Below are positions 14,132-22,444 of a stretch of 50,159 bases of DNA, piece after piece. The position numbers and the translations under genes are program-made. The DNA is from Zygnema cylindricum (lineage: Eukaryota; Streptophyta; Zygnematophyceae; Zygnematales; Zygnemataceae). How positions within the stretch are numbered: the stretch's first letter is position 1; the number at the start of each line of letters is the position of its first letter. The stretch spans positions 1 through 50,159 of the forward strand of contig JBBHKE010002124.1 in the NCBI GenBank assembly GCA_037447655.1, written 5' to 3'. Under the pieces are notes generated by a model, which ran no database searches, was not told the origin of the DNA, and was given only the letters and a program-made list of their open reading frames with translations.

Positions 14132-14592
14132 TGATAGGATCGATACACTTATAAATAGAAAAAAAAAAAAAATTGATTGCGGAAGCAAAGATGAAAGGAA
14201 GAGATCACTCCAGCAAAAGACAAAAGTATATTTCACCGGAAATTTTCCTCCCCTCTTACAAAAGATAAATTCTTTCCCCAAACGACTAAGTCCTAAATAG
14301 TCTCACACGAAACAAACAAGTACTGCAAGGTACAAATGAATCGTGCGACGTACCAAAGTACGCGCGCGAACCAATCACAACAAAGTACTACCGAAATAAC
14401 ATAAAGTACGCAGTACTGTACGAAACAACATACCGCCGTACAAAACAAGAGTCCGTCGTACAAACCAAAACAAAATAAACCAAAGACTATAACTAACTAA
14501 TCACGCCACACCACACAAATCACACGCTAATTAAATAATATATTTTACGGCGCTCAACAGAACTGAGACGCCGTTTCACAAAGAACCTAACA
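14132..14592 (-). repeat. Copia-A 3' LTR (left on this strand)
   Basis: 461 bp, TG...CA on either strand. It contains ten GTAC tetramers within about 150 bp (roughly 14,319-14,462). Identical by eye to the partner at 19,649-20,111 apart from the A-run length. Confidence 0.96.
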
Positions 14593-14606
14593 ATCCCCCT
14601 CTCTTT
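14593..14606 (-). promoter_or_regulatory. Polypurine tract of Copia-A
   Basis: On the element strand AAAGAGAGGGGGAT directly abuts the TG of the 3' LTR, the expected place and composition for the plus-strand DNA primer. Copia-B has the related GAAGAGGAGGAT at 20,379-20,390. Confidence 0.88.
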
Positions 14607-14619
14607 GTGAAACCCCCTC

Positions 14620-16182
14620 TTAAACTGCAAACAATCCTAATTTAGGTCTACCCCGTAATAGGACATCATAGACCGCCGCTTTCGTTAACATATCTGCGGC
14701 CTCCTCCAAAGTCGACACGTATAAAAATTCGATTTCCCTCGCTGCGACCAGATCTCGTACGAAGTGCCACTGTATCCGGATATGTTTCGTCCGCTTGTGA
14801 AAGACCGGATTTTTCACAAGCGACATCGAGCTCATGCTGTCAGTAAAAATCTGCAGACAGCCAATCACAATCCCCAACTCACCAAGCATCTCTTTGATCC
14901 ACACGGATGCTTTTGATGTGTGACACGCCGACATATATTCGGCCTCAGTAGAGCTTAGCGCAACCGTAGGTTGGAGCCGCGAACTCCAAGAAACCGCCGC
15001 GCCGCCCAAAACAAATGCGTACCCTGACGTGGACTTTCCACTATCGAAATCTCCTCCCCAATCAGCGTCGCAGAAAGCGATACACTGCAAAGGGTCTTGT
15101 TTGGACTTATATACCAAGCCAAACTCAACCGTACCAACCAGATAGCGAAATATTCGTTTCACTGCATCCCAATGATTCTTTTTCGGAGCGTTGCAGTAAC
15201 GACTGACAAGTGACACCGCCGCCGCAATATCCGGACGCGTGCCTACGCTTAGGTACATTAAACTACCTACTGCCTCACGATATGGAACAGATACATTTTC
15301 TTCCTCTTCGTACTTTCTATACTGTACTTTTGGATCTAATGGCGTCGAGACAGGTTTCGCGCCAATCATACCAAATCTAATCAAGACCTCTCTACAATAC
15401 TGAGCTTGACTTAATTTAATTACACTCTCGTTGGACCTTATGACTTCTATCCCCAAAATGTAACGAACTTCTCCAAGATCTGTCACTTTAAAGTGTACTC
15501 TGAGGTACTCTTTTAACTCATTAATGACAGACAGCTTGTCACTAATCATTAGAAAGTCATCGACATACACAGAAAAAATAATTTGGTCCTTTCCCTCTCC
15601 TTTAACGTACACTCCGGAATCTGAAACTGTACGAACGAAACCAAAGTCAGTAAGTACCTGATGAAGACGAAGGTACCAAGTCCTCGGCGCTTGTTTTAAT
15701 CCGTACAAGGATTTTCGCAGCCGCCATACTTTTCCTTCTTTTGAAGGCACACCCTCGGGCACCTTCATGTAAACCTCCTCTTCTAATTCTCCATTTAAAA
15801 AAGCTGTTTCTACGTCCATTTGATGTATATGCTTATTCCCCGCGGCCGCAATAGCAATAATCATTCTCAAAGAATCAAATTTAACAACCGGTGCATAAGT
15901 TTCCGAATAATCAACCCCCTCTATTTGTTGAAAACCTTTACACACCAATCTAGCCTTATATTTTATTATCTCCCCCGTAGCACCAGTTTTTGTTTTAAAT
16001 ATCCACTTGGCATCAATCGCCTTCTTCCCCTCCGGTAAGCTCACCTCCTCAAAAGTTTTGTTATCGATGATGGATTTTAATTCTCTCTCCCACGACGGTT
16101 TCCACTTATCCTCCCAATCCATGGAACTTCGTGCCTCGGCGTAAGATTGGGGATCGCCGGGCATATTCTCGGTCAATGATTG
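14620..16182 (-). CDS. pol (RT-RNH): Copia-A reverse transcriptase-RNase H module
   Basis: Open frame that starts right after the UAG at 16,183-16,185; its first Met is at 16,176 and the numbering below counts from it. Visible RT features: a KWIFKTKTG-type N-terminal segment, HQMDVETAFLNGELEEEVYM, and the catalytic YVDD at residues 204-207. The connection is followed by Copia RNase H with CDADWGG (D370, D372) and STEAEYM (E411), ending at the 3' polypurine tract. It copies the element RNA into DNA and degrades the template inside virus-like particles. Length of about 520 residues is normal for a Copia RT-RNH. No start codon context is needed if it is made by readthrough of the upstream UAG, since the frame is continuous with the integrase linker across that codon. 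Current expression from this copy is doubtful because the 101-bp duplication upstream shifts the frame. Confidence 0.93.
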   Translation of the reverse strand, partial: QSLTENMPGDPQSYAEARSSMDWEDKWKPSWERELKSIIDNKTFEEVSLPEGKKAIDAKWIFKTKTGATGEIIKYKARLVCKGFQQIEGVDYSETYAPVVKFDSLRMIIAIAAAGNKHIHQMDVETAFLNGELEEEVYMKVPEGVPSKEGKVWRLRKSLYGLKQAPRTWYLRLHQVLTDFGFVRTVSDSGVYVKGEGKDQIIFSVYVDDFLMISDKLSVINELKEYLRVHFKVTDLGEVRYILGIEVIRSNESVIKLSQAQYCREVLIRFGMIGAKPVSTPLDPKVQYRKYEEEENVSVPYREAVGSLMYLSVGTRPDIAAAVSLVSRYCNAPKKNHWDAVKRIFRYLVGTVEFGLVYKSKQDPLQCIAFCDADWGGDFDSGKSTSGYAFVLGGAAVSWSSRLQPTVALSSTEAEYMSACHTSKASVWIKEMLGELGIVIGCLQIFTDSMSSMSLVKNPVFHKRTKHIRIQWHFVRDLVAAREIEFLYVSTLEEAADMLTKAAVYDVLLRGRPKLGLFAV

Positions 16183-16185
16183 CTA
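16177..16185 (-). promoter_or_regulatory. Candidate programmed readthrough stop (UAG CAA UCA), Copia-A
   Basis: Codons across the junction read Phe-Ile-Leu-UAG-Gln-Ser-Leu. The frame upstream is the integrase C-terminal linker and the frame downstream is RT, with no shift between them. UAG followed by CAA UCA fits the UAG-CAR-YYA consensus known from tobamovirus replicase readthrough. The same stop in the same alignment column with CAA UUA is found in Copia-B (29,644-29,652). Readthrough is inferred from context and conservation, not shown. Confidence 0.7.
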
Positions 16186-16384
16186 CAAAATAAATGCCTC
16201 CTCCGAGGCATCCGAAATAAAATAATTGGAATTTTCGACATTTCCACCTTTGCGATCAAATGATAACCGATCCGGCTTCTTCCCCCTCGTCTCACGTTGA
16301 CTCCTTCGTAATGGAACCTCATTTTCTTTTTCGTTTGCGGATTTTTCTTTTTCAAATTCGGGTTCTTTCTCGTGGAAAGAAACG

Positions 16385-16586
16385 TTCGGAGATTTAGAAC
16401 TTGTAGATCGACGAATGTCCGAAGACATTCGGGATTTTTCACTTCGGATCTCGTCAAAATTAATCAATTCCGGATGAGTTTCGGATTCGGAGATTTAGAA
16501 CTTGTAGATCGACGAATGTCCGAAGACATTCGGGATTTTTCACTTCGGATCTCGTCAAAATTAATCAATTCCGGATGAGTTTCGGA
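16385..16586. repeat. 101-bp tandem duplication inside Copia-A pol
   Basis: Two adjacent identical copies, 16,385-16,485 and 16,486-16,586, each starting TTCGGAGATTTAG. As 101 is not a multiple of three, translation leaving the upper copy enters the second copy out of frame and stops about 11 codons later. The correct frame continues from the second copy through the linker to the UAG. It is either a disabling mutation of a young element or an assembly artefact. Confidence 0.95.
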
Positions 16587-19500
16587 ATTAGCTTTCCCCC
16601 TCTTAATATTGACGATCGGATCCGCGTCAATTTCGGAATCCGAGTCATCGAGATGTGGAAAAGTGAGAGAATCATTCACGTCAAGAAAGTCATGATTAGA
16701 AGAGTATTTTTCCGAACGAGAAATTGCAAATTTTAGATCCTCATGAAAATTGACATTACGACTCTCTTCCACTACATGACGGATCGGATCATACACCCGG
16801 TATAAACTCCCTTTGGAGCTATACCCCACAAAAATTCCCGACCAACTACGAGAAGAAAATTTACCTCGTCGCTTTACCGATTCGATGTACACCGTCGCTC
16901 GACATCCCCAAATTCGTAAATGATGTAATGAGGGCTTTCGACCATACCAAAGTTCATGAGGAGTCTTAATGCCCGAAATAGAGGTAAGTCGACGATTGCA
17001 AATATAATTAGCCGTTAAGATCGCATCCCCCCACAAAAACTCTTTTCTTCCCGATCCATGAATCATCGAGCGAACCATTTCTTGAAGAGTTCGATTTTTC
17101 CGCTCGGCGATTCCGTTCGATTCCGGTGAGTATGATGCCGTAAATTCTTGTCGTATCCCCCATTTCTTGCAATAAGGATCAAATGCCTTGAATTCTCCAC
17201 CATTATCCGATCGAACCGCCTTTAATTTCCGCTCGCATTGCCGTTCGGCCATTACATGCCACTCCTCAAATTTCGCGGAAGCATCGGATTTATTTTTGAG
17301 TAAGTATACCCAAGTAAATCTTGAGTAGTCGTCGACAATAACCATTATATATTTATTCCCCCCCAAACTTTCAGGCTTGACGTCACCACAGAGATCCACG
17401 TGTACTTTTTCAAGTGGGTGAGTTGACCGGAAATTCGTATCTTTAGTGGGATGGGGTTTGCGGATCTGTCGCCCTTGATTACAGCCGTCACAGCCGTTGA
17501 CTTTTTCGCCTGATGTCAGATCTAAGCCGCGCGTGCAACCGGCTTTGATCATACGTTTCAGATTCTGTTCTGACGTATGGCACATACGGTGATGCCATAG
17601 CGTCAGATCGCCCTTAATTTCGGCGATCTGTCCAATAATGCCGTCATCATGACGCTTTGACTTTGGACGCTTCCATAAAAGACGACTATGGAATGCGTCA
17701 GATACTTCTCCCTCACCGATCGTAACTCCATCTGATCGTACAATTTTGATCGTGGAATCTCCCAATGCGTACACGCTTGCACCAGCTCGCTGGATCTGCG
17801 GCACGCTCAGAAGATTTGCGGAGCCGCCCGGAATGTAAAGGACGTTCAACAGCTGGATTTCGGAGATTCGCTCAGATCCATTTGGATCTAGCGAAATCAA
17901 ATCGAGGCGTACGGTACCAACTGTACCGACAGAGATAGTTTGACCGCTAGCGACAGTGATTCTTTTTGGTACGGTCAAGGCACGCATTTCGTCGAAAAGT
18001 GTGCCGTCCGTACAAACGTGATGCGAGGCTCCGGAATCGATAATCCACTCTTTGTCGTTTTGCGCTTCAAAGTTTGGTTCGTCGTTGGCACTTAGCGTCG
18101 AGAACGTAATCGGTCCTTCCTCCTTCTCATCATTTTCCCCGACGAAGTGTCCATGGCCGCCGAATCGGCCGCCACGTCCACCGCGCCCTCCCCCTCTAAA
18201 TCGTTCACCGCCTCGTCCAGCGAATCTGCCGCCGCCGCCGCCATTCCCGCCGCGGCCACCACCATTGTCAGATCTCGCGTAACATTGGGGACTAATATGT
18301 CCCCACTTTCCACAATAATGGCATTGTTTTTCTTTATCCGGACAAGAGGAGGACATGTGACCGGCTTTATTGCAGCGAAAACACGTAACTGCAGACTGGT
18401 CTTGGAAAGGAGGTTGACCGGGAAAGTTTCCCCTCCTTTCGGTGCTTCTTCCCCTTCCCCTAGATCCGCCTCCTCTTCCCCTTCCCCCTCTTCCCCCACG
18501 GAGAAAATTGAGATCCGCGGGTTCTTCGGAGGATGCGTTTAGAGATCCACCCGAAGCCGAAGCTTTAGGAGGACCTCCTCGATTTCTCTCGGTTGTCTTG
18601 AGGTAATTTACGAGAAACTCATAACTCGGATTTGTTTGAGCCCAAAGAATCTCCTTGAGGTAAGTAAGATTGTCGGGTAAAGCATTGATGAGACCGATTA
18701 CTTTGTCTTCCTCGATGATAGTCCGGCCGTTATTCGAGAGTTGCTCCACAATAATATTGTATCGCTTGATTGCATCATCAATCGATTCGTTAGACTTTAT
18801 CTTAAATTGGATAAAGTCCGTGTAAGCATATTGCCCCTTGTTTTGGAGTCCCTTCTCAAATTGACCTTCGAGCGCCTTCCAACACTCGTGCGCCGTATCT
18901 CGGGTAAGAAAATGATCATGCACCGATGAGGTACAAGATTGCATAAGGCCGGTGATTGCGGCAAGATTTTTCTTCTTCCAAAGGCGACGAGCCTTCGGAT
19001 CGTCGATCGGCATCTTTTCTTCTCCATTCACGATCTTCCAAAGGTGACGGAGGATAAGTTGTGCCTTGATATATTTCTTCCATATTTGATAGTTAGATCC
19101 GTTGAAGAGGACGATCTTCCCCGGCATAGAAGGGATCGGTAACTCGTCATCGGATTCATATTCAAGATCCGAGTCGTTCTCGATCACAAACTTCCCTTTT
19201 CGGAGAGCATCCCTCAAAATATCGTCATCCTCGACCCCTCCATCCGAAGCCACTTCAAAAGTATTCAAGATCGGATCTTCCTCCTCCACTTTAAACTTCC
19301 CCTTTCGATTGGCATCCGTGATCCGTTGATCTACTAGAGTAAGAAAGCCGTCAAACAACTCATTGAGGCGATCTTCGGTCAGCACCACCCCTTCTTGTTT
19401 CTCTTTCTCCTCTTTTGGAAGTGGGTTGGAGGGAGAGCCCTTTTCAAAAGTCGTCTCTCCTCCGAAGCCGAAATCTTTCACACTCTGATCTGGAGATGAA

Positions 19501-19607
19501 TCGGCCAGATCCGGTGGATCCGGTAGATCCGGATTAGGAGCCGCAATAGGAGAAGGAGTGGATGAGGACTTCTTCTTCTTTCCCCCCATGGCGGCGAGAC
19601 TTGCCAC
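16464..19607 (-). CDS. gag-pol: Copia-A Gag-protease-integrase polyprotein (truncated by duplication)
   Basis: 1,047 residues from an ATG 28 bases after the primer site. The N-terminus is Lys-rich (MGGKKKK at residue 7) and acidic/Pro-rich. The Gag capsid region lies around residues 160-350 (FNGSNYQIWKKYI). Two RGG-rich stretches flank two CCHC zinc knuckles at C409-C422 and C429-C442, typical nucleocapsid RNA-binding elements. The aspartic protease has DSGAS with D524. Integrase has the zinc motif H673/H677/C706/C709 and catalytic D738, D801 and E835; the D-E spacing is slightly shorter than usual. Gag, protease and integrase are one uninterrupted frame, so no gag/pol recoding site exists here and the only candidate recoding signal lies downstream, before RT. 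The last 11 residues are aberrant owing to the 101-bp duplication. Confidence 0.95.
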   Translation of the reverse strand: MASLAAMGGKKKKSSSTPSPIAAPNPDLPDPPDLADSSPDQSVKDFGFGGETTFEKGSPSNPLPKEEKEKQEGVVLTEDRLNELFDGFLTLVDQRITDANRKGKFKVEEEDPILNTFEVASDGGVEDDDILRDALRKGKFVIENDSDLEYESDDELPIPSMPGKIVLFNGSNYQIWKKYIKAQLILRHLWKIVNGEEKMPIDDPKARRLWKKKNLAAITGLMQSCTSSVHDHFLTRDTAHECWKALEGQFEKGLQNKGQYAYTDFIQFKIKSNESIDDAIKRYNIIVEQLSNNGRTIIEEDKVIGLINALPDNLTYLKEILWAQTNPSYEFLVNYLKTTERNRGGPPKASASGGSLNASSEEPADLNFLRGGRGGRGRGGGSRGRGRSTERRGNFPGQPPFQDQSAVTCFRCNKAGHMSSSCPDKEKQCHYCGKWGHISPQCYARSDNGGGRGGNGGGGGRFAGRGGERFRGGGRGGRGGRFGGHGHFVGENDEKEEGPITFSTLSANDEPNFEAQNDKEWIIDSGASHHVCTDGTLFDEMRALTVPKRITVASGQTISVGTVGTVRLDLISLDPNGSERISEIQLLNVLYIPGGSANLLSVPQIQRAGASVYALGDSTIKIVRSDGVTIGEGEVSDAFHSRLLWKRPKSKRHDDGIIGQIAEIKGDLTLWHHRMCHTSEQNLKRMIKAGCTRGLDLTSGEKVNGCDGCNQGRQIRKPHPTKDTNFRSTHPLEKVHVDLCGDVKPESLGGNKYIMVIVDDYSRFTWVYLLKNKSDASAKFEEWHVMAERQCERKLKAVRSDNGGEFKAFDPYCKKWGIRQEFTASYSPESNGIAERKNRTLQEMVRSMIHGSGRKEFLWGDAILTANYICNRRLTSISGIKTPHELWYGRKPSLHHLRIWGCRATVYIESVKRRGKFSSRSWSGIFVGYSSKGSLYRVYDPIRHVVEESRNVNFHEDLKFAISRSEKYSSNHDFLDVNDSLTFPHLDDSDSEIDADPIVNIKRGKANSETHPELINFDEIRSEKSRMSSDIRRSTSSKSPNPKLIRN

Positions 19608-19634
19608 CTTGAGAACTCTTAATGGAGCAAACTA

Positions 19635-19646
19635 GCTCCGATACCA
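19635..19646 (-). promoter_or_regulatory. Primer binding site of Copia-A (3' end of initiator tRNA-Met)
   Basis: On the element strand TGGTATCGGAGC follows two bases after the 5' LTR. It matches the plant tRNA-iMet site TGGTATCAGAGC with one mismatch. Confidence 0.93.
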
Positions 19647-19648
19647 CT

Positions 19649-20111
19649 TGATAGGATCGATACACTTATAAATAGAAAAAAAAAAAAAAAATTGATTGCG
19701 GAAGCAAAGATGAAAGGAAGAGATCACTCCAGCAAAAGACAAAAGTATATTTCACCGGAAATTTTCCTCCCCTCTTACAAAAGATAAATTCTTTCCCCAA
19801 ACGACTAAGTCCTAAATAGTCTCACACGAAACAAACAAGTACTGCAAGGTACAAATGAATCGTGCGACGTACCAAAGTACGCGCGCGAACCAATCACAAC
19901 AAAGTACTACCGAAATAACATAAAGTACGCAGTACTGTACGAAACAACATACCGCCGTACAAAACAAGAGTCCGTCGTACAAACCAAAACAAAATAAACC
20001 AAAGACTATAACTAACTAATCACGCCACACCACACAAATCACACGCTAATTAAATAATATATTTTACGGCGCTCAACAGAACTGAGACGCCGTTTCACAA
20101 AGAACCTAACA
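19649..20111 (-). repeat. Copia-A 5' LTR (right on this strand)
   Basis: 463 bp, followed by target duplication AAACA at 20,112-20,116. Apart from the A-run (16 against 14) I found no difference from the left LTR. Confidence 0.96.
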
Positions 20112-20116
20112 AAACA

Positions 20117-20378
20117 AACACTGTGCGCCGAAATTGAATGGTATGCACTAAACCGAACATTACAAGTACGTCGCCCTAAATGACGCGCACTAAACCGAAC
20201 GTTACAAGTACGTCGCCCTAAATGACATCAAAAACCGTACCGGACAATACGCAACGGACGAAACACAAAACAACTCACAAGACGCCAACTGAAACCAAAC
20301 AATGAACAAAGACCAAATCCGTAACTGCGACAGGACGCCAAAACGTAACACTAGTCCTTTCCACAGCGAGCCATAACA
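20117..20378 (-). repeat. Copia-B left (3') LTR, second part
   Basis: Continues the LTR interrupted at 14,131 and matches 33,397-33,624, sharing AAGACGCCAACTGAAACC and AACTAG/ACTAGTCCTTTCCACAG. It ends CCATAACA before the polypurine stretch. A local direct repeat of the AACCGAACRTTACAAGTACG segment occurs here. Confidence 0.9.
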
Positions 20379-21534
20379 ATCCTCCTCTTCGATGTGGAAA
20401 ATTGCAAACAAGAATGCATTTCATGCTAACCCTAATTTTGAACGACCTCCGACAAACACATCATAGGTAGTCAACGTACTAAGTAAATCTGCGGCATCTT
20501 CCAAAGTCAACACGAATACAAAATCCACCTCTTTTAAATTGACCAAATCACGCACAAAATGCCATTGAATATAGATGTGCTTTGTACGCTTGTGAAATAC
20601 GCGATTTTTAACAAGTGCCACAGAACTCATGCTATCTCTAATAATTTGCAAACACACATTCCAAATCTTCAATTCACCGAGCATCTCTTTTAACCAAGTT
20701 GATGCTTTAGCAACATGACAAGCCGCCATTTACTCAGCCTTCGTTGAACTTAATGCAACTATCGGTTACAAACTTGAACTCCACGAAACTGTTGCACCGC
20801 CGAACACGAACACGAATGCGTATCCAGACATTGACTTTCCAAAATCGTAATCTCTTGCCCAGTCAGAATTGGAGTAACCAATGCAACTTGTCGATTTGTA
20901 CGTCAATCCCATATCAATCGTACCGGCCAAACATCAAAAGTTATGCTTGACGGCCTCCCAATGCGATTTCTTTGGTTCATGACAGAATCGACTCAAAGTT
21001 GAAAATGCCGCCGCATATCCGGACGAGTGCCCACACTCAAGTACATAAGACTTTCGATGGCTTCTCGATATGGAACGTCGACCAACAATTCATCCTCAAA
21101 CTTTCTTAAATGACACTTAGGATCCATAGGCGTAGAAAGTGGTTTTGCATTTGACATGCCTAACCGCGCTAATACTTCTCTGCAATACTGAGCTTGACTC
21201 AGTTTGTTATCTCCATTAGGATATCTAATAACTTTGATCCCCAAAATGTAACTAACGTCTCCAAAGTCTGTTACCTTAAACTAAAGGCATAGAAAGGCCT
21301 TCAATTCGTTGATTTTGTCTAAATTATCCAACGTCATCATAAAATCGTCTATGTAAACTAGGAACATTATTTGGTCATTTCCTTCCCCCTTAATGTAAAC
21401 GCCCGAATGTAAAGTAGTCCGTTTCAATCCAAATTTGTTTAACACCGAATGCAACCGTAAGTAAGAAGAACAAGGGGCCTGCTTTAACCCATACAAAGAC
21501 TTGCTTTAGCCCGTACAAAGACTTGCTTTAACCC
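20379..21534 (-). pseudogene. Copia-B RT C-terminal part and RNase H, degenerate
   Basis: Fragments match Copia-A: an RT piece with YIDD near 21,340, a RPDM/AQYCREVL segment near 21,000-21,240, and the RNase H tail with DSMSSVALVKN and RTKHIYIQWHF at about 20,420-20,730. At least three frameshifts or stops separate them. The right end is cut by Copia-C within the LYGLKQAP-type RT motif, where a short AACCCRTACAAAGACTTG unit is present in extra copies. Confidence 0.9.
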
Positions 21535-22444
21535 TGTTGAAAAGAAGTAATTAATATTCACTTCTTAATTTAGACTCTAGAGTGAAGAGAGAGAGAGAGT
21601 CACCATGGCTGCCGCCATAGTCAGAAAGAAACAGGCAGACAAAATAATAGATTGGCAAAATATTGCCCTAGGCCAAATTTGAACCTAGGTCTACAAAATA
21701 CAACATAGATGTATACCTTAACCATTATGGCGTGTACGAAACGATATACGTGTTCAGTTTGTTATGTATTTAAAGTGTTACACGAAACGTCACTTTCATT
21801 AAAACAGACTAAAATTGACGAAACAAAATCTTTAGTGAAACGGCGCTCGCGGACACAAATCTAACCGTGAAAAATACATGATCGGACGGACGGACGTCGT
21901 CGCCCACGCCAAACCCGAAGGAATCTTTGGCGACTTTCGAACATAGCGGCACGCTGTGCCACGTGGGGCCACATCATTGGACGCCGGAAAGGATGGGAGG
22001 AAGAACGACAACTCTCATGTTGACAAGTGTAAACCAGAAGGCCATGTTGTACAATGGCCGTACAAGAAATACAATCGGCCACTGTACCTTCTTGTACTAT
22101 ACACTCTTTTGATTGGCCTAGGGTAGAGTAGGACGTAGTTGTGAGTAGGAGTTAAGGGACTTAGCGTGTTTGAGGCGCCTCTCTCCAGGTGACCTTTTGT
22201 ATTTATAGGCCATCTTTGGCCAGCCATAACTTACTGCTCAGGGGAGCAAATTCAGTGATTCTTTTCAGTGATTCTTTTTGCGTTTGACTCAGGGGAGTCT
22301 TGTCCTCACAAGGGTGAGGGTGGTCAGAATATTTGTGTGCCTGGGCGGCACTTATTCAAAGGGAAAGTGAAAGGGTCAAATATTATCCTAGAGGCTTTAC
22401 ATAGGCTGTTCATTTTGTGAGTCAATGGAGACCAAAGAATTTCA
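21535..22444 (+). repeat. Copia-C 5' LTR
   Basis: 910 bp from TGTTGAAAAGAAG to GAATTTCA. It contains a GA microsatellite, an antisense tRNA-like module, and at its 3' end the ATG of gag (22,425). A TTTTCAGTGATTC unit is tandemly doubled near 22,255-22,280 where the other LTR has one. Confidence 0.93.
21665..21737 (-). repeat. Antisense tRNA-like module in Copia-C 5' LTR
   Basis: On the minus strand an ATGGTTAAGG segment resembles a tRNA-Ser/Leu D-arm (A box). Next comes a possible anticodon hairpin with ATACA/TGTAT stem and 7-base loop, then AGGTTCAAAT, a B-box-like T-arm, with normal A-to-B spacing for a tRNA. Stem pairing in the T-arm is poor, so it is a degenerate tRNA relic and not a functional tRNA. 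Confidence 0.5.

Larger units (their letters stand above)
14132..20111 (-). mobile_element. Copia-A, young near-intact Ty1/Copia retrotransposon, 5,980 bp
   Basis: Full-length element with TG...CA LTRs of 461 and 463 bp that appear identical except for a 14 versus 16 A homopolymer. This implies very recent insertion. It has a 5-bp duplication AAACA, a primer site matching the 3' end of initiator tRNA-Met (19,635-19,646) and a polypurine tract (14,593-14,606). The minus strand encodes Gag-protease-integrase and then RT-RNase H, the Copia order. Two things separate the modules: a 101-bp tandem duplication that shifts the frame, and a UAG in a readthrough-type context. It sits inside the left LTR of Copia-B, and the uninterrupted sequence can be seen at about 33,370-33,400. 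Confidence 0.97.

Noticed and set aside
16183-16185. UAG as reassigned sense codon (variant genetic code)
   Set aside because: A single position-specific UAG in a readthrough context, with normal stops elsewhere, fits recoding better than a changed code.
18052-18542. Plus-strand frames opposite the Copia-A zinc-knuckle/RGG region
   Set aside because: Shadows of the Gly/Arg-rich Gag coding strand.
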